NCBI GenBank assembly: GCA_027019885.1
Contig: JALUWC010000098.1
Location: 1 to 15,568, forward strand
Direction of reading: 5' to 3'
DNA from: Geoglobus sp.
GTDB taxonomy: Archaea; Halobacteriota; Archaeoglobi; Archaeoglobales; Archaeoglobaceae
DNA length: 15,568 nucleotides
The notes below the pieces were generated by a model, which was given only the letters and a program-made list of their open reading frames with translations, did not search any database and had not been told where the DNA came from. Below, piece by piece: positions 1 through 7,299 of this stretch; position 1 is the stretch's first letter; each line of letters starts with the position of its first letter. Both the position numbers and the translations under genes were made by a program.

Positions 1-34
1 CGCAACTGTTGTTAAGGGCGATCTTCCCTCCTTT

Positions 35-580
35 TCAGCTCTTAGAGATTCTTATTGCGGCGTAGCACACGGAAAAGTAGGCAAGGGAGAGAGCGGCAGA
101 TTCAGCAAACACCAAGAAGGACGAGATGAAGCGGAATGTAAACCTGCCGAGCTTCAGAACGCTTCTGTAATCCACGAAATGCATGAAATCCATTGTTGGG
201 GGAGGAGTTCCCATTACGGAAGAGAAGCCCCAAAGGAAAATGATAGCCATAACGACGGAGAAAGAAATGAACATGTACGTTCTCTGCCTTTCTGATGTTA
301 GCTTTTCAAATGGGGTAATCGAAGCTATCATGCCAAGAGCCACCTGAGTTGCGAAGACGGCCATGAATGCTGTTCCGAACAGGGATGCATACTTCATGGA
401 GAGTCTGGATATCAAAGCCGTGATGGTCGAGAGGAGAGCCGGAGTCATGAGTGTGATCGCGAGTCTGTGAACGCCTCTGAACCTTCTCAAAATCCTGTAA
501 ACGGCAAGAGCGTAGAGAGTTAGCAGAAGGGATGGTATGAGAAACATCACCACCAGAAAGAAGAGAAATGCCTCAATCAT
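35..580 (-). CDS. Five-helix integral membrane protein of unknown function
   Basis: I do not recognise the family. The 181-residue product has about five hydrophobic helices, near residues 3-28, 40-60, 64-88, 102-123 and 152-177. Short basic loops (RILRRFRG after helix 1) suggest an N-out start, but topology is uncertain. The longest non-hydrophobic loop, residues 124-150, carries a PPPTMDF stretch. The start codon sits inside the stop region of the upstream secreted Ig-like gene: the two share the eight bases ATGATTGA at 573-580. That overlap implies translational coupling, so the two products probably act together at the membrane and cell surface. The stop TGA is at 35-37 and nothing further is coded between it and the window edge. 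Being a real gene is well supported by the overlap and the clean membrane pattern; the function is unknown. Confidence 0.75.
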   Translation of the reverse strand: MIEAFLFFLVVMFLIPSLLLTLYALAVYRILRRFRGVHRLAITLMTPALLSTITALISRLSMKYASLFGTAFMAVFATQVALGMIASITPFEKLTSERQRTYMFISFSVVMAIIFLWGFSSVMGTPPPTMDFMHFVDYRSVLKLGRFTFRFISSFLVFAESAALSLAYFSVCYAAIRISKS

Positions 581-995
581 CTATCTCACTCCGCTTGATT
601 CCATATCTGTACACATGACTCCGAAAATGCCCTTTTTCTGCATCTTTTGGAACTTTTACAGCTATCTTGACCTCAGCGCTTTTTCCAGTCTTTAACACAA
701 ATTTGTTCTTGTTGAAGCTCACAATTTTTGGTTCTACAACAACGTCTTTGTTATTCGGATTCTTCAGCTTCACCATGAACTCTCTTTCGTCTCCAGGCAC
801 AAGGCGGAGGTGCTTGTATTTTGGTTCTATCACAATCTTGACCACGTTCTTGCAGGCATTCTCCACATCACACATCTGAACCGGAATCGGTTTAGGAGGG
901 ACTGAAGTGACTTTTTCAGTCTCCACAGATTCTTCCGTCGCCACTGAAAGCAGTATTAGGGATACAAGCGGCATCAGGGCATTCATGCTTTTCAC
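573..995 (-). CDS. Secreted or membrane-tethered protein with one Ig-like (COG1470-type) domain
   Basis: The 140-residue product begins with a hydrophobic stretch (residues 4-19, ending LLSVAT) that reads as a signal peptide or anchor. A short Thr/Pro-rich linker follows, then a cysteine pair (CDVENAC, about residues 42-48). The rest is a single beta-rich domain: phrases such as RLVPGDEREFMVKLKNPNN and SAEVKIAVKVPKDAEKGHF are typical of archaeal extracellular Ig-like domains that follow the 'gain against a baseline' COG1470 pattern. The start used is GTG at 995, with GGAG four bases ahead of it; an in-frame ATG at 986 is the alternative, since the TATA box at 1017-1030 would place the transcript start close to 995. 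It is the first gene of a two-gene unit with the membrane protein downstream. The exact role is unknown; a surface-sensing or assembly function is only inferred. Confidence 0.75.
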   Translation of the reverse strand: MKSMNALMPLVSLILLSVATEESVETEKVTSVPPKPIPVQMCDVENACKNVVKIVIEPKYKHLRLVPGDEREFMVKLKNPNNKDVVVEPKIVSFNKNKFVLKTGKSAEVKIAVKVPKDAEKGHFRSHVYRYGIKRSEIDD

Positions 996-1014
996 TACTC
1001 TCCATTGAGTTTGG

Positions 1015-1030
1015 CAGATATATAACTTTT
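1015..1030 (-). promoter_or_regulatory. Archaeal TATA/BRE promoter for the Ig-like/membrane protein pair
   Basis: On the minus strand this reads GAAAAGTTATATATC, a purine-rich BRE-like stretch followed by a strong TATA box. Its centre is about 26 bases ahead of the GTG at 995, so the transcript should begin at or just before the start codon with essentially no leader. Confidence 0.6.
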
Positions 1031-1121
1031 CTGACCATATCTTTGGAATAATTTTATCGTTTTTATTTTTCTATTCATTAAATTAAAACTGAATGCGGCA
1101 AAAAATAAAGCTAACCAGATC

Positions 1122-1138
1122 GTTCGAATTTTTCGAAC
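1122..1138. repeat. Perfect 17-base palindrome (7-base arms, 3-base spacer)
   Basis: The bases read GTTCGAA-TTT-TTCGAAC, with both arms matching exactly. It lies in a gene-free stretch, about 100 bases upstream of the promoter for the Ig-like gene on one side and about 100 bases ahead of the antitoxin relic on the other. It could be an operator for a dimeric repressor, or a short RNA hairpin. No second copy was seen in the window. Confidence 0.5.
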
Positions 1139-1240
1139 AGTGTCTGGTAACGCTGTTGACAGCCTTCGTGTAGTAAAGAAGGTGGCATCCTGCCTCACCA
1201 AAAGCTTAGGTATGCTCTATAACAGGATGTAATTGTGAAA

Positions 1241-1419
1241 ATGGCAACAACATCGGTAAGGCTGTCAGAAGAGGTGGGCAGGAAAATCGAAAGGTTGAGC
1301 AAAGAAAAGGGTGTGGACAGGGGGAATCACATTCGTAAGCTCAAAGAATACAAGATCATGAAGGCTATGGTGTCGTACAGGGAAGAAATGTTTCACTGTG
1401 GAAAGCGGATATAAGCTAA
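1241..1419 (+). pseudogene. Decayed ribbon-helix-helix antitoxin gene (UPF0175/CopG-like)
   Basis: From the ATG at 1241 the frame reads MATTSVRLSEEVGRKIERLS, a textbook ribbon-helix-helix N-terminus like that of archaeal UPF0175 antitoxins, and runs on to KEKGVDRG. From memory the family continues with a stretch like ATVIRELLE-GLKEYKI; here it jumps through NHIRKL to KEYKIMKA, so several residues are missing. The frame then ends at 1412-1414 after an off-family tail (EEMFHCGKRI). Shifting by one base around 1381-1387 restores a family-like phrase, NVSLWKADIS, which ends at TAA 1417-1419. The internal deletion plus frameshift mark it as a broken gene. The 57-residue unshifted frame could still be translated and could still fold as a DNA-binding N-terminus, but I think this unlikely. 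No partner PIN-type or DUF3368 toxin is recognisable downstream. A TATA-like CTATAAC lies about 20 bases ahead of the start. Confidence 0.7.
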
Positions 1420-1530
1420 GCCACAAAATAGCTCCATCAGTGATTACTGCGATCTATAGAACTGAATTCCTCGTTTTTTGAGGTGGCGCAATACCTAAAT
1501 TCTTTTTATTTGCTGTCAGAGTAAGATCAA
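1420..1530. other. Gene-free stretch between antitoxin relic and cupin gene
   Basis: No convincing reading frame, RNA gene or repeat is visible. Together with 1006-1240 it forms the longest gene-poor stretch of the window, about 525 bases including the relic. A T-rich segment near 1501-1510 faces the end of the cupin gene but would be A-rich on that transcript, so it is not a clear terminator for it. Confidence 0.5.
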
Positions 1531-1848
1531 TCAATCCCTTACCATCACCAGCAGCATCTTAAATTTGCTCAGAGCCTTCAAAGCGTGGGGCTCGTTTGCC
1601 GGCATGACTATCATGTCTTCTTCCTTCAGGTGGTAAGGCTTTCCCGAGATTGTGATCTCCACCTCTCCATCCATAACGTAAACCATGGCATCGTAAGGAG
1701 CGGTGTGTTCGCTCAGTCCCTGTCCCTTGTCGAAGGCGAACAGCGTTACGGTGCCGGTTTCTTTGTCTATTATGGTTCTGCTGACTACTGAGTCTTTCTG
1801 ATAGTTTATCATATCTTTCAGTTTCAAAACTTTGGGGCTTTCAGACAT
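1531..1848 (-). CDS. Small single-domain cupin protein
   Basis: The product is 105 residues when started at the ATG at 1848. That start is preferred because GGTGAT, a good ribosome binding site, lies five bases ahead, and because the TATA-like element near 1880-1894 would put the transcript start around 1858. Upstream in-frame ATGs at 1860 and 1902 would lie at or before that point. One cupin barrel fills the protein: motif 1 is EHTAPYDAMVYVMDGE (residues 47-62) and motif 2 is EEDMIVMPANEPHAL (76-90). The first His of the usual HxH is present (His48), but the second is Ala50 and the usual Glu is missing, while the motif 2 His88 remains. It may therefore bind metal weakly or use another ligand set. 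Many archaeal and bacterial relatives share this HTAP variant, as I recall. Substrate and role are unknown; the gene appears to be transcribed alone. Confidence 0.85.
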   Translation of the reverse strand: MSESPKVLKLKDMINYQKDSVVSRTIIDKETGTVTLFAFDKGQGLSEHTAPYDAMVYVMDGEVEITISGKPYHLKEEDMIVMPANEPHALKALSKFKMLLVMVRD

Positions 1849-1879
1849 TTGAATCACCATTTTTAACTTTTCTTGGGCT

Positions 1880-1894
1880 CTTATATTGTTTTTC
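1880..1894 (-). promoter_or_regulatory. TATA/BRE-like promoter of the cupin gene
   Basis: On the minus strand the segment reads CGAAAAACAATATAAG. Its TATA centre is about 36 bases ahead of the ATG at 1848, giving a predicted leader of roughly ten bases that carries the GGTGAT binding site. This argues against the longer reading frame that begins at 1902. Confidence 0.45.
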
Positions 1895-2050
1895 GCGAAC
1901 ATCTTAGTAAGGGCGATTTAGACACCGCACAGGAATCTGAATTCATTACATTTTTCTTTGTACAGTTCCGAGGTAGGATCATTACTAACCATGATCACTT
2001 CGATCCATCTGGCCCTTAAATATTTTAAAATTGAAAAGTGGTTTACAGGT

Positions 2051-3325
2051 TTAAATCCTCTCGAACACCGCTGCAATCCCCATTCCACCGCCTATGCACA
2101 GCGAAGCCAGTCCATAATCGGCCTTTCTCCTCTCCATCTCGTGGATGAGCGTGACCGTTATTCTTGCCCCCGTGGCGCCTATGGGGTGTCCCAGACTGAT
2201 TCCGCTCCCGTGGACATTCACCTTTTCCAGATCAAGGTTCAGCTCCTTTATCACAGCTAAAGCCTGCGCTGCGAAGGCTTCGTTCAGCTCTATCAGATCT
2301 ATGTCATCTATGCTCATTCCCGCCTTCTTAACTGCCTTCTGAATTGCCGGGATCGGACCGAGACCCATGTATGCTGGATCTATGCCTGCAGATGCATAGC
2401 TGACGATCCTGACCCTGGGTTCGAGTCCAAGTTCGTTTGCGTAGCTTTCGTCCATCAGGAGCAGCGCTGCAGCCCCATCATTCACTCCACTCGCATTTCC
2501 GGCTGTTACGGTGCCGTTCTTCCTGAACACTGGATGAAGCTTTGCAAGTTTTTCGAGACTCGTATCTCGTCTGGGATGCTCGTCCGTGTCCACAACAACC
2601 TCACCCTTCTTGGTCTTTATCACCACCGGTTCTATCTCCTGGGCGAATGTCCCATCATCTATGGCTTTCACAGCTCTCATATGGCTCTCGTAAGCCAGCT
2701 CGTCCTGCTTCTCCCTGCTTATGCCGTAGAGTTCTGCTATGTTTTCGGCAGTGTTCCCCATGTGGTAGCCGTAAAACTTCTCCCACAGGCCATCGAAGAC
2801 CATCACATCTATGACTTCATCAATCGCGTTTACACTCATCCTGTAGCCCCATCTCGCCTTTCTCATCGCATAGGGGGTGTTGCTCATGCTCTCCATTCCT
2901 CCCGCAACGACAGCCTTGGCTCCGTCGTTTACTGACTGTGCTGCAGCTATAACAGCCTTCAAACCACTCCCGCACACCTTGTTGAGGGTGTATGCGGGAA
3001 TCTCCTTCGGAATGCCTGAATAAATTCCTGCCTGTCTCGCGGGATTCTGGCCCTGTGCGGCCTGCAGAACGTTGCCCATTACCACCTCTTCGATTTCAAC
3101 CTCAACGCCCTCAAAATCGTAGTCCCCTTCGAGCTCTATTCTACCTTTCGGCAGCTTGGATGGATAGAAGTTGTAAGAATCCTCAGTTGCGATCGGCTTG
3201 ATTCCCGCCTTCTTCATCAGAGCTCTGATCGCAATTGCTCCAAGTTCGTAAGCCTTCAAATCCTTTAATGAGCCGCCAAACCTCCCTACAGGAGTTCGAA
3301 CACCGTCAACTATGACAGGGGTCAT
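2051..3325 (-). CDS. Thiolase (acetyl-CoA C-acyltransferase)
   Basis: This is a full-length thiolase of 424 residues. It catalyses either thiolytic cleavage of 3-ketoacyl-CoA, the last step of beta-oxidation, or the reverse condensation of acetyl-CoA units. All catalytic landmarks are present: nucleophilic Cys118 in [10 protein letters not shown], Asn348 in the LNEAFAAQ motif, His380 in [10 protein letters not shown], and the proton-shuttling Cys410 in LCIGGGMG. The N-terminus ([19 protein letters not shown]) is canonical. Residues about 45-75 form a charged insertion relative to the compact bacterial enzymes. The many family signatures point to the AcaB/AtoB/FadA class rather than the SCP2-type thiolases that archaea pair with an OB-fold DUF35 protein. 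No such partner, and no other fatty acid gene, lies next to it, so whether it is degradative or biosynthetic cannot be told here. By eye the gene is richer in G+C than the neighbouring pilus locus. Confidence 0.95.
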   Translation of the reverse strand: MTPVIVDGVRTPVGRFGGSLKDLKAYELGAIAIRALMKKAGIKPIATEDSYNFYPSKLPKGRIELEGDYDFEGVEVEIEEVVMGNVLQAAQGQNPARQAGIYSGIPKEIPAYTLNKVCGSGLKAVIAAAQSVNDGAKAVVAGGMESMSNTPYAMRKARWGYRMSVNAIDEVIDVMVFDGLWEKFYGYHMGNTAENIAELYGISREKQDELAYESHMRAVKAIDDGTFAQEIEPVVIKTKKGEVVVDTDEHPRRDTSLEKLAKLHPVFRKNGTVTAGNASGVNDGAAALLLMDESYANELGLEPRVRIVSYASAGIDPAYMGLGPIPAIQKAVKKAGMSIDDIDLIELNEAFAAQALAVIKELNLDLEKVNVHGSGISLGHPIGATGARITVTLIHEMERRKADYGLASLCIGGGMGIAAVFERI

Positions 3326-3345
3326 AACCTGACAGGTGAGGGTGG

Positions 3346-3358
3346 ATAATATAATACT
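3346..3358 (-). promoter_or_regulatory. TATA box of the thiolase gene
   Basis: The minus strand reads AGTATTATATTATCC, centred about 27 bases ahead of the ATG at 3325. No ribosome binding site is visible before the start, so a leaderless transcript is likely. Confidence 0.5.
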
Positions 3359-3401
3359 ATCTGTTTTTTGGTAAATATGTTACATTGGTGATCTTTTATC
3401 T

Positions 3402-5720
3402 TTATCTTCTGTTTTCGGTTCCAATTGTTACTGATGGCTCGGGGTCAATGAAATTCCTTACAAGTATCCAGTCGTAGTGGGCTCTGGGGTTGTTAGCATG
3501 TGTACTGAGTCCGATTTTGTTAACTGGAATGTTTCCGATTGTATAACTGCCAGCAACCACGTGATTGTAAATCCCATACATTCTGGAACCATCGTATGCG
3601 ATCCCACCAACCTGCCAGGAGGATGGATTGACGATGTTCCCAAAACTCTTCAGCAATGTTGCCTCAGAATACCAGATTGGAACTGAATTGAATTTAATCA
3701 GTGTTTCATCTGGCCCTCTGATATTAGTGCTATCGTAATCAGAAACCCTCATCACAGCGATATAGTATTCACCATTTGTTGTGCTTAGCAATGCGCCTAT
3801 GGAATCATCATCTCCAGTGTATGCTTTTATTTCAACGGCTAATCTTCCAGGGAGATTGAGGTTCGAGTTTACTACAAGGAAAAAGTCTGCATTTGATGTA
3901 TCTGTGGTAATCTCACTGCCCGAAGGATTCCAGATGAAAGTTGGAGAACCTGTTATCCAGTTCTCAATTATCTTGTAGTTCGAGCTTGTGTCTGTATTAA
4001 AATCATCGAAAAAGATGAATACTTTATTTCCATCACTTTGACTGTTGGCAGTTGGATTCCCGTAATACATGTAAATTGTTTTGTTCTCATTTGCAGAAAG
4101 ATTGACTTTTACCCATATCTTCGCAGATGTACCGTAATTCCATTCCTCGATCCAGTAATCAATTGCATTTCCTGACACATCTGCAAATCTGATATCTGAA
4201 CCATCTAAATTAACAGCACTCCAGTTGAATGAGCTATCAAGCTGTATTAAAACCTGAAATCCCGGCAAGTTGTTACCGCTTCTTTCCTGAATGTATATCG
4301 GAATTCTATACCCCCAGCTTGGATATGCCCAGAATGATGCAGTCAGGTTTACGACATTAATGCTTAAAACATCCCCTCCATCCCCAGCAAAGGCATAAAC
4401 CTTGACACTTCCATTTGCTAAGGCAGATGCCTCCACTCTCGCAACCCCATCTGAATTTGTTAATGCTGTTGTCGCATTCAAACTCAAAACTGATGTGTTT
4501 GTAACAGAGAATCTTACTTCAATTCCTGGGATGGGTGTTGATTGGGAATCTGTAACCTTGACAGCTAAAATCTTCCTGCCTCCCTCAATTCCGGCATCCC
4601 ATGTCCCGCTATTGTTGAGCCAGTTAACCTGAACTAAGGAACTTCTGTTGCCTGACTGGGGTTGAATAACGGTTATATTGTATCTGGCGATCAAACTTCC
4701 GCTTGAAAATGTCACCTCACCATTTCCGGGGGAGGTGGCTTTGAAGGAGATCCTTGCCACTCCAGATGAATCAGTCTCTACTGAATATGGAGTCACTTCA
4801 CCTATGCTACCGCTCACTGATACATTGATCTTTATACCTGAAACAGGGTTCAAATATCTGTCAGTTACAAGTACGCTGAGTTCCTGAGAGTCCCCCACCG
4901 AGAGCGAGTACGAGTCAAAGGAATTCATCTTTATCATGTATTTTGGCTGCAATCTTTTCTCCACGTCGGAGATTACTGTCATTGATACGGTGCCGTTAGT
5001 GCTGGCTGTAACAGTATTTCCTGAGACTGAAAATCCGGCTCTCTTCCAGTAATCGGGATTCACACTGTCAAACTCGACTGTTATGTTTTCCGCATAGTGT
5101 CTCCCACCTGAAGATATTGCTTTAAATGAAAACTCTTTGGGCGAGTTATATGCCTGTGAGAGATTTGACCTTATTATGACAAGATTTAGACCGTTTTTAA
5201 TCATCTTCTGATCTCCAGCCAATCCGAACCTTCCATCATTTTTCTGGAAAACCGCTGTGTTCTCGTAAACGAATGTGGTATCGGGGTAAAAGTAATTGTC
5301 AACTCTGACAAACAATCTCTTTGACTGAAATGTTTCTTTGATGTTCATTTTACTCCCATTTGGCAGATTTAATGTCATTGAAACATTCACTTCCATTGGT
5401 TCAGTCCATATGGAAAATCCCGCAGGTTCGGGGGTGAGAAGGAAGAGATAGTGAGGATATTCGGGCGTTTTTACGAGAAGATATGCATCTGAGCCTGTTG
5501 AAGCAAGCGCTGAAAATTTCACCATTTCCGATTTCACAGATTTTACATTATCTGCCTCAATTTTTTTAAGCTGATCCGGAACTATTGTGGTTTGGATGAA
5601 AGCTAAGAGAATAATCAGTATCTGGAGCAAGAGTATGAATCCTATGACTGGGGTTACAGCTTTCGAATCTTTGAGCACGCTAACCATTCTGCAGAGATCA
5701 ATAAAAATCTTCTGATCCAT
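3402..5720 (-). CDS. Large pilin-anchored surface protein: two Ig-like domains, DUF2341 and lectin-like domain
   Basis: The 772-residue product starts with a short basic leader and KAVTPVIGFILLLQILIILL (residues 20-39), which matches the N-terminal helix of archaeal type IV pilin-like proteins processed by a class III signal peptidase. Residues about 60-260 form a beta-rich region with no family I can name. Two Big_1-like Ig domains follow, at about 265-352 and 362-455; both carry a V(E/T)TDSSGVARI or LTNSDGVARV turn. The DUF2341 domain spans about 465-572, opening with WGYRIPIYIQ and holding the typical IYMYYGNPTA. A jelly-roll, lectin-like C-terminus ends in DPEPSVTIGTENRR. More than a dozen N-x-S/T sequons are scattered through it, as expected for a glycosylated exterior protein. 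An in-frame ATG at 5687 is a weaker alternative start. It lies divergent from the pilus ATPase and platform genes, so it is probably a tip adhesin or structural subunit assembled by them; a ligand cannot be named. Confidence 0.85.
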   Translation of the reverse strand: MDQKIFIDLCRMVSVLKDSKAVTPVIGFILLLQILIILLAFIQTTIVPDQLKKIEADNVKSVKSEMVKFSALASTGSDAYLLVKTPEYPHYLFLLTPEPAGFSIWTEPMEVNVSMTLNLPNGSKMNIKETFQSKRLFVRVDNYFYPDTTFVYENTAVFQKNDGRFGLAGDQKMIKNGLNLVIIRSNLSQAYNSPKEFSFKAISSGGRHYAENITVEFDSVNPDYWKRAGFSVSGNTVTASTNGTVSMTVISDVEKRLQPKYMIKMNSFDSYSLSVGDSQELSVLVTDRYLNPVSGIKINVSVSGSIGEVTPYSVETDSSGVARISFKATSPGNGEVTFSSGSLIARYNITVIQPQSGNRSSLVQVNWLNNSGTWDAGIEGGRKILAVKVTDSQSTPIPGIEVRFSVTNTSVLSLNATTALTNSDGVARVEASALANGSVKVYAFAGDGGDVLSINVVNLTASFWAYPSWGYRIPIYIQERSGNNLPGFQVLIQLDSSFNWSAVNLDGSDIRFADVSGNAIDYWIEEWNYGTSAKIWVKVNLSANENKTIYMYYGNPTANSQSDGNKVFIFFDDFNTDTSSNYKIIENWITGSPTFIWNPSGSEITTDTSNADFFLVVNSNLNLPGRLAVEIKAYTGDDDSIGALLSTTNGEYYIAVMRVSDYDSTNIRGPDETLIKFNSVPIWYSEATLLKSFGNIVNPSSWQVGGIAYDGSRMYGIYNHVVAGSYTIGNIPVNKIGLSTHANNPRAHYDWILVRNFIDPEPSVTIGTENRR

Positions 5721-5752
5721 TTAACAAAACTCTTTTATTTTTGCGGGATTAA
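5721..5752. promoter_or_regulatory. 32-base divergent promoter region of the pilus locus
   Basis: Only 32 bases separate two divergent ATGs. The centre reads CTTTTATTTTT on the plus strand and AAAAATAAAAG on the minus strand, the only TATA-like element between them, about 20 bases from each start. Neither gene has a ribosome binding site here. Either one element serves both directions, or each promoter reaches into the other gene. Leaderless transcripts are likely for both. Confidence 0.45.
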
Positions 5753-7297
5753 ATGACAACGATGCTGACGAATCCTTATTACACCAACCTCAGAAGCTTG
5801 ATGGAAGAATTTGATGTTGACATAGTGGAGAAAGTTGAAACCAATCCAAATGAGGAGGTAATTGATGAGTACTGGCTCATCGAACGAATAGCCAAAGCAA
5901 GAATTGTAGAAAATATTGAGAATCTCAGAAAACAATATTATGTTGTGGAACCTCAGATTTCCGAGGAGGAAGCGACCCTTCTCTATTCGATTTACGAAGA
6001 TGTCAGGCAAAAGCTCATCTATTCCATTGGTTTGGATGTTTTTGAGAGGCTGATGAATGCTGTGAAGAGAGTCATAAATGACTACTCGGTAAAAACTGAG
6101 GATGAACTCTTTCTAAAAATGCTTTACTACTTCATCAGGGACTTTCTTGGTCTGGGCATTGTCGAGCCAGTTCTGTATGATGAGAATGTAGAGGATATAA
6201 GCTGTGATGGATACGGCATCCCAGTTTTCGTCTATCACAGGAAATATGGGAACATGAGCACAAACATAGTTCTTGAGAAAGAAGTTCTCGACAATTACGT
6301 TCTCCTTCTCGCCCAGCGAGCCAACAAGCATCTGAGCTATTCAAACCCCATAGTTGATGCAACTCTGCCAGATGGAAGCAGAATTCAGATAACATACGGG
6401 AGTGAAATATCGACAAGGGGGAGCACTTTTACCGTTAGAAAGTTCAGAGAAGAGCCACTCACTCCGATTGATCTTATGAATTTTGGCACAGTATCTGCCA
6501 GAATGTTTGCATACTTATGGCTTCTCATCGAGCACAAGAGAAATGTTATGGTCATAGGTGAGACAGCAAGCGGAAAGACAACAACCCTCAATGCTTTGCT
6601 GATGTTCATACCGCCTGACAGCAAAATCGTGTCAATTGAGGATACGAGAGAGATTCAGCTCTATCACGACAACTGGATACCCGAGGTGACGAGATTGAGT
6701 ATTGAAGGTCAGGAAATCGATATGTACGATTTGCTTAGAGCAGCTTTAAGGCAGAGACCCGAATATATAGTTGTTGGAGAGGTCAGAGGTAGAGAGGCGC
6801 AAACTCTATTTCAGGCAATGGCAACAGGACACGCATCCTACGCCACATTTCATGCAGGTGATGTGGATCAGCTCATTCACAGGCTTGAGGAGGAGCCCTT
6901 GAATGTTCCGAGGGTTCTGATCCAGTACTTAGATGCTGTGGCAATCCAGGGAAGGCATGTTACAAGGACCGAAAAAAAGAGGAGGATAAAGGCGGTTTTT
7001 GAAATTCTCGGTATTGAAAGCGAGACCAAGGAATTGCTCTTGAATCCGGTTTACAGGTGGGATCCCCCAACTGACAGGTTTATTGAGAGCTCATCATCCA
7101 CAAAGCTTGAAAGCATTTCACAATCAACAGGAATGACCATGACGGAGATTCTTGAGGAGCTTGATAACAGGACAAGATTTCTTGAAATGCTGAGGGAGAG
7201 AAATGCATTCAGATACAGGAATTTTGTCAGGTTTGTGTCGCTTTATTACTCCAACCCTGAGATGGCATTTGAGGAGCTTGAACTCCTGGAGGTCTGA
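5753..7297 (+). CDS. Type IV pilus/TadA-like secretion ATPase (GspE family)
   Basis: The 514-residue protein is a hexameric cytoplasmic motor ATPase that drives assembly of type IV pilus-like filaments in archaea. Walker A is GETASGKTTTLN (residues 269-280), preceded by the NVMVIGE strand. The Asp box follows as SIEDTREIQL (294-303), Walker B as RPEYIVVGEVRG (335-346), and the His box as ATFHAGD (364-370). Upstream, DGSRIQITYG and GSTFTVRKF are the usual conserved strand and arginine positions. The N-terminal 120 residues are acidic and helical, and resemble the N-terminal part of archaeal TadA-like ATPases. An in-frame ATG at 5762 is an alternative start. The gene is followed after two bases by the platform protein gene, so they form one operon. 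It is closer in type to pilus ATPases than to the archaellum FlaI/ArlI, because no archaellum genes are nearby; that is inference from context. Confidence 0.95.
   Translation: MTTMLTNPYYTNLRSLMEEFDVDIVEKVETNPNEEVIDEYWLIERIAKARIVENIENLRKQYYVVEPQISEEEATLLYSIYEDVRQKLIYSIGLDVFERLMNAVKRVINDYSVKTEDELFLKMLYYFIRDFLGLGIVEPVLYDENVEDISCDGYGIPVFVYHRKYGNMSTNIVLEKEVLDNYVLLLAQRANKHLSYSNPIVDATLPDGSRIQITYGSEISTRGSTFTVRKFREEPLTPIDLMNFGTVSARMFAYLWLLIEHKRNVMVIGETASGKTTTLNALLMFIPPDSKIVSIEDTREIQLYHDNWIPEVTRLSIEGQEIDMYDLLRAALRQRPEYIVVGEVRGREAQTLFQAMATGHASYATFHAGDVDQLIHRLEEEPLNVPRVLIQYLDAVAIQGRHVTRTEKKRRIKAVFEILGIESETKELLLNPVYRWDPPTDRFIESSSSTKLESISQSTGMTMTEILEELDNRTRFLEMLRERNAFRYRNFVRFVSLYYSNPEMAFEELELLEV
7288..7293 (+). 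promoter_or_regulatory. Strong ribosome binding site of the platform protein gene
   Basis: GGAGGT lies inside the last codons of the ATPase gene, six bases before the ATG at 7300. It fixes that start and indicates re-initiation on a shared transcript, unlike the leaderless first gene. Confidence 0.7.
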
Positions 7298-7299
7298 CA

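Noticed and set aside
1..34. Start of another minus-strand gene at the left edge, suggested by GGAGGG just after the membrane protein stop
   Set aside because: No start codon lies at a fitting distance before the window ends, so it cannot be supported.
995..1201. Minus-strand reading frame of 68 residues upstream of the Ig-like gene
   Set aside because: It covers the strong TATA box at 1015-1030, has no ribosome binding site, shows a random mix of residues and matches no family; it is almost surely chance.
1420..1530. Possible toxin partner remnant behind the antitoxin relic (frame reading KIAPSVITAIYRTEFLVF)
   Set aside because: It is short, ends at a stop, and shows none of the PIN or DUF3368 acidic motifs; too weak to call.
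1849..1902. N-terminal extension of the cupin protein to the ATG at 1902
   Set aside because: The extension covers the TATA-like element near 1880-1894, and a good ribosome binding site marks the ATG at 1848.
2534..3201. Plus-strand frames within the thiolase gene
   Set aside because: They lie opposite an intact thiolase with every catalytic residue and have no family resemblance.
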